From Palsa-504 sp050010815 (lineage in GTDB: Bacteria; Actinomycetota; Actinomycetes; Streptosporangiales; Streptosporangiaceae): DNA of 17,274 nucleotides. The position numbers and the translations under genes were made by a program. The DNA is taken from NCBI GenBank assembly GCA_050010815.1, contig JBEKKH010000159.1, positions 1 through 17,274 of the forward strand, written 5' to 3'. This document shows positions 16,232 to 17,274 of this stretch, piece after piece. The notes beneath the pieces were generated by a model. That model was not told where the DNA came from. It ran no database searches and saw only the letters and a program-made list of their open reading frames with translations. The stretch's first letter is position 1, and every line of letters begins with the position of its first letter.

Positions 16232-17020
16232 TTATGCATGAGGCGGGCGGGGGAAGAAGCCGCTGGTCCGGGCGATGTACTCGGCGTACTGCGGGCGATC
16301 GGCCATCCGGCGTTCGGTCAGGGCCTGGCCCGAGCCCTTGGTCAGCAGGAAGGTCATGAGCAGCGGGCCCACGATGGTCGCCACCCCGGCCCAGGAACCC
16401 AGGCTGATCACGAACAAGCCCCACCACATGCAGAAATCGCCGAAGTAGTTGGGATGGCGGGTGTACCGCCACAGGCCGCGGTCCATGACCATGCCCTTGT
16501 GGGCCGGGTCGGCCTTGAACCGGGCCAGCTGCCAGTCGCCGACGGACTCGAAGACGAAACCGCCCAGCCACAGGACGGCGCCGATTACCAGGACCGGGCC
16601 GGTCCCGCCCCGCTCCAGCATGCCGGCCTGGATCGGCAGGCACGCCACCCACAAGATCAGCGCCTGAAGCAGGTAGATGGTCCGCAGCGCGTAGACGTTC
16701 TTGTCGCCCTTGGCCTTGGCCAGCAGGTCGTGGTAGCGCGGGTCCTCGCGCTTGCCCCGGTTCCTGGCGCCGATGTAAACCGCCAGCCGCATCCCCCAGA
16801 CGACGGCGGCGACCGCGAGCAGCGTGCGGCGCGCGGGCTGGCCGTACCCGATCGAGCTGACCAGGGCGACCAGCGCGGTCAGGGCGATGCCGACACCCCA
16901 CGCGGTGTCCACCACGCTGTGCTTGCCCGCCTTCAGCGCGATGCCGAACGTGACCGCCATCATGACCAGCAGGCCGGCCGCGGTGCAGCCCAGGACGACG
17001 AGGAACGGCCCTGGGCTCAC
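16232..17020 (-). CDS. DUF1295 membrane protein (steroid 5-alpha-reductase/ICMT-like fold)
   Basis: This 262-residue integral membrane protein has about six to seven hydrophobic segments. Its family signature is RYTRHPNYFGDFCMWWG in the C-terminal half, the cofactor-binding stretch shared by steroid 5-alpha reductases, isoprenylcysteine methyltransferases and DUF1295 proteins. It probably reduces or methylates a lipid; which one is not shown. Its GTG 17020 overlaps the stop of the upstream CFA-synthase-like gene as GTGA, so the two are coupled and probably act on the same fatty acyl chain. In M. tuberculosis, Rv0446c (DUF1295) sits between sigK and ufaA1 (a CFA-synthase-like gene), the same trio as here but with photolyase added and the operon facing sigK from the other side. 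Confidence 0.9.
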   Translation of the reverse strand: MSPGPFLVVLGCTAAGLLVMMAVTFGIALKAGKHSVVDTAWGVGIALTALVALVSSIGYGQPARRTLLAVAAVVWGMRLAVYIGARNRGKREDPRYHDLLAKAKGDKNVYALRTIYLLQALILWVACLPIQAGMLERGGTGPVLVIGAVLWLGGFVFESVGDWQLARFKADPAHKGMVMDRGLWRYTRHPNYFGDFCMWWGLFVISLGSWAGVATIVGPLLMTFLLTKGSGQALTERRMADRPQYAEYIARTSGFFPRPPHA

Positions 17021-17274
17021 TGTGCTGGCCTGACCGGGCGTGGACCTGGCTTGACCGCGAGGATCTGGTCGACGCCCATCCGCCTCTCTTCGAAGGCCAG
17101 CGCACCGCCGGCCAGGTACAGCCGCCAGACGCGGAGCTGCTCCCCGGTGAGGATCTTGGCGATCTGGGGCAGGTGGTTCTCGAAGTTGTCCAGCCAGGCC
17201 CGGATGGTGCGGACGTAGTGGGTGCGCATCGCCTGCACCCCGATGACCTCGAACCCGGCGTTCTCGATCAGCCG
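17017..17274 (-). CDS. Cyclopropane-fatty-acyl-phospholipid synthase family methyltransferase (UfaA1-like), C-terminal end only
   Basis: Only the last 85 residues are in the window; the gene continues past the right edge. The visible part starts in ENAGFEVIGVQAMRTHYVRT, then a helix-rich segment with RAWLDNFENH, RVWRLYLAGGALAFEERRMG and VDQILAVKP. This is the characteristic end of CFA-synthase/mycolic-acid-methyltransferase proteins, which use S-adenosylmethionine to add a methylene or methyl group to unsaturated phospholipid acyl chains. The SAM-binding part is outside the window, so the exact reaction is not settled. The stop TGA (17019-17017) overlaps the DUF1295 start as GTGA. The promoter of this operon must lie to the right of the window. 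Confidence 0.88.
   Translation of the reverse strand, partial: RLIENAGFEVIGVQAMRTHYVRTIRAWLDNFENHLPQIAKILTGEQLRVWRLYLAGGALAFEERRMGVDQILAVKPGPRPVRPAQ

Noticed and set aside
15173..17218. Very long + strand open frame (681 codons) opposite photolyase, DUF1295 and the CFA-like gene
   Set aside because: It is antisense to three genes with strong family motifs, and its composition (Gly/Arg/Pro/Gln-rich) is typical of a mirror frame in GC-rich DNA.

Overview
The window is high-GC DNA from an actinomycete. The support is the GC-rich third codon positions, frequent GTG starts, a modular type I polyketide synthase (PKS) with an actinomycete-type docking helix, and a SigK/RskA sigma/anti-sigma pair with an MPT83-like fasciclin lipoprotein. 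Genus cannot be fixed from the sequence. Neither edge is a natural gene boundary: a PKS gene runs off the left edge and a cyclopropane-fatty-acid-synthase-like gene runs off the right edge.

Region 1 (1-8993) is one flank of a polyketide biosynthetic gene cluster. A PKS subunit reads leftward from 1300 (docking helix plus ketosynthase). Diverging from it, all on the + strand, are a DrrA/DrrB-type ABC exporter, a stand-alone condensation-domain protein with a degenerate catalytic motif, a 34-residue ORF coupled to it by a GTGA overlap, a DAO-like FAD oxidoreductase, a UDP-glucose 6-dehydrogenase and a UDP-glucuronate decarboxylase. The last two together would make UDP-xylose, so a glycosylated, exported polyketide is the simplest reading. 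No glycosyltransferase lies in the window.

Region 2 (about 8706-11196) is a two-gene - strand unit: a calcineurin-type metallophosphoesterase followed, with a GTGA overlap, by a D-2-hydroxyacid dehydrogenase. The second ORF runs about 100 residues past the usual family end, antisense to the 3' end of the decarboxylase gene. A perfect 16-bp palindrome sits just upstream of the phosphoesterase. A long hairpin with a UUCG cap lies between this unit and the sigma-factor operon.

Region 3 (11197-17274) is a SigK-type stress module. sigK-rskA reads left. Diverging from it is a membrane molybdopterin oxidoreductase, split by an apparent 1-base frameshift inside a G-quadruplex-like tract, followed by an MPT83-like fasciclin lipoprotein and a strong intrinsic terminator. 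Converging from the right is a - strand operon: CFA-synthase-like gene (partial), DUF1295 membrane reductase, DNA photolyase. The short space between sigK and the oxidoreductase holds two back-to-back copies of one promoter-like motif, CCAATC-N16-(C/T)CGAAT. Each copy places a start codon exactly at the 8th base after the -10 element, which points to autoregulated, leaderless divergent transcription by SigK. In Mycobacterium tuberculosis the sigK locus also carries rskA, a DUF1295 gene and a CFA-synthase-like gene, and SigK drives mpt83/mpt70, so region 3 looks like a compact, co-localised form of that regulon with a photolyase added.
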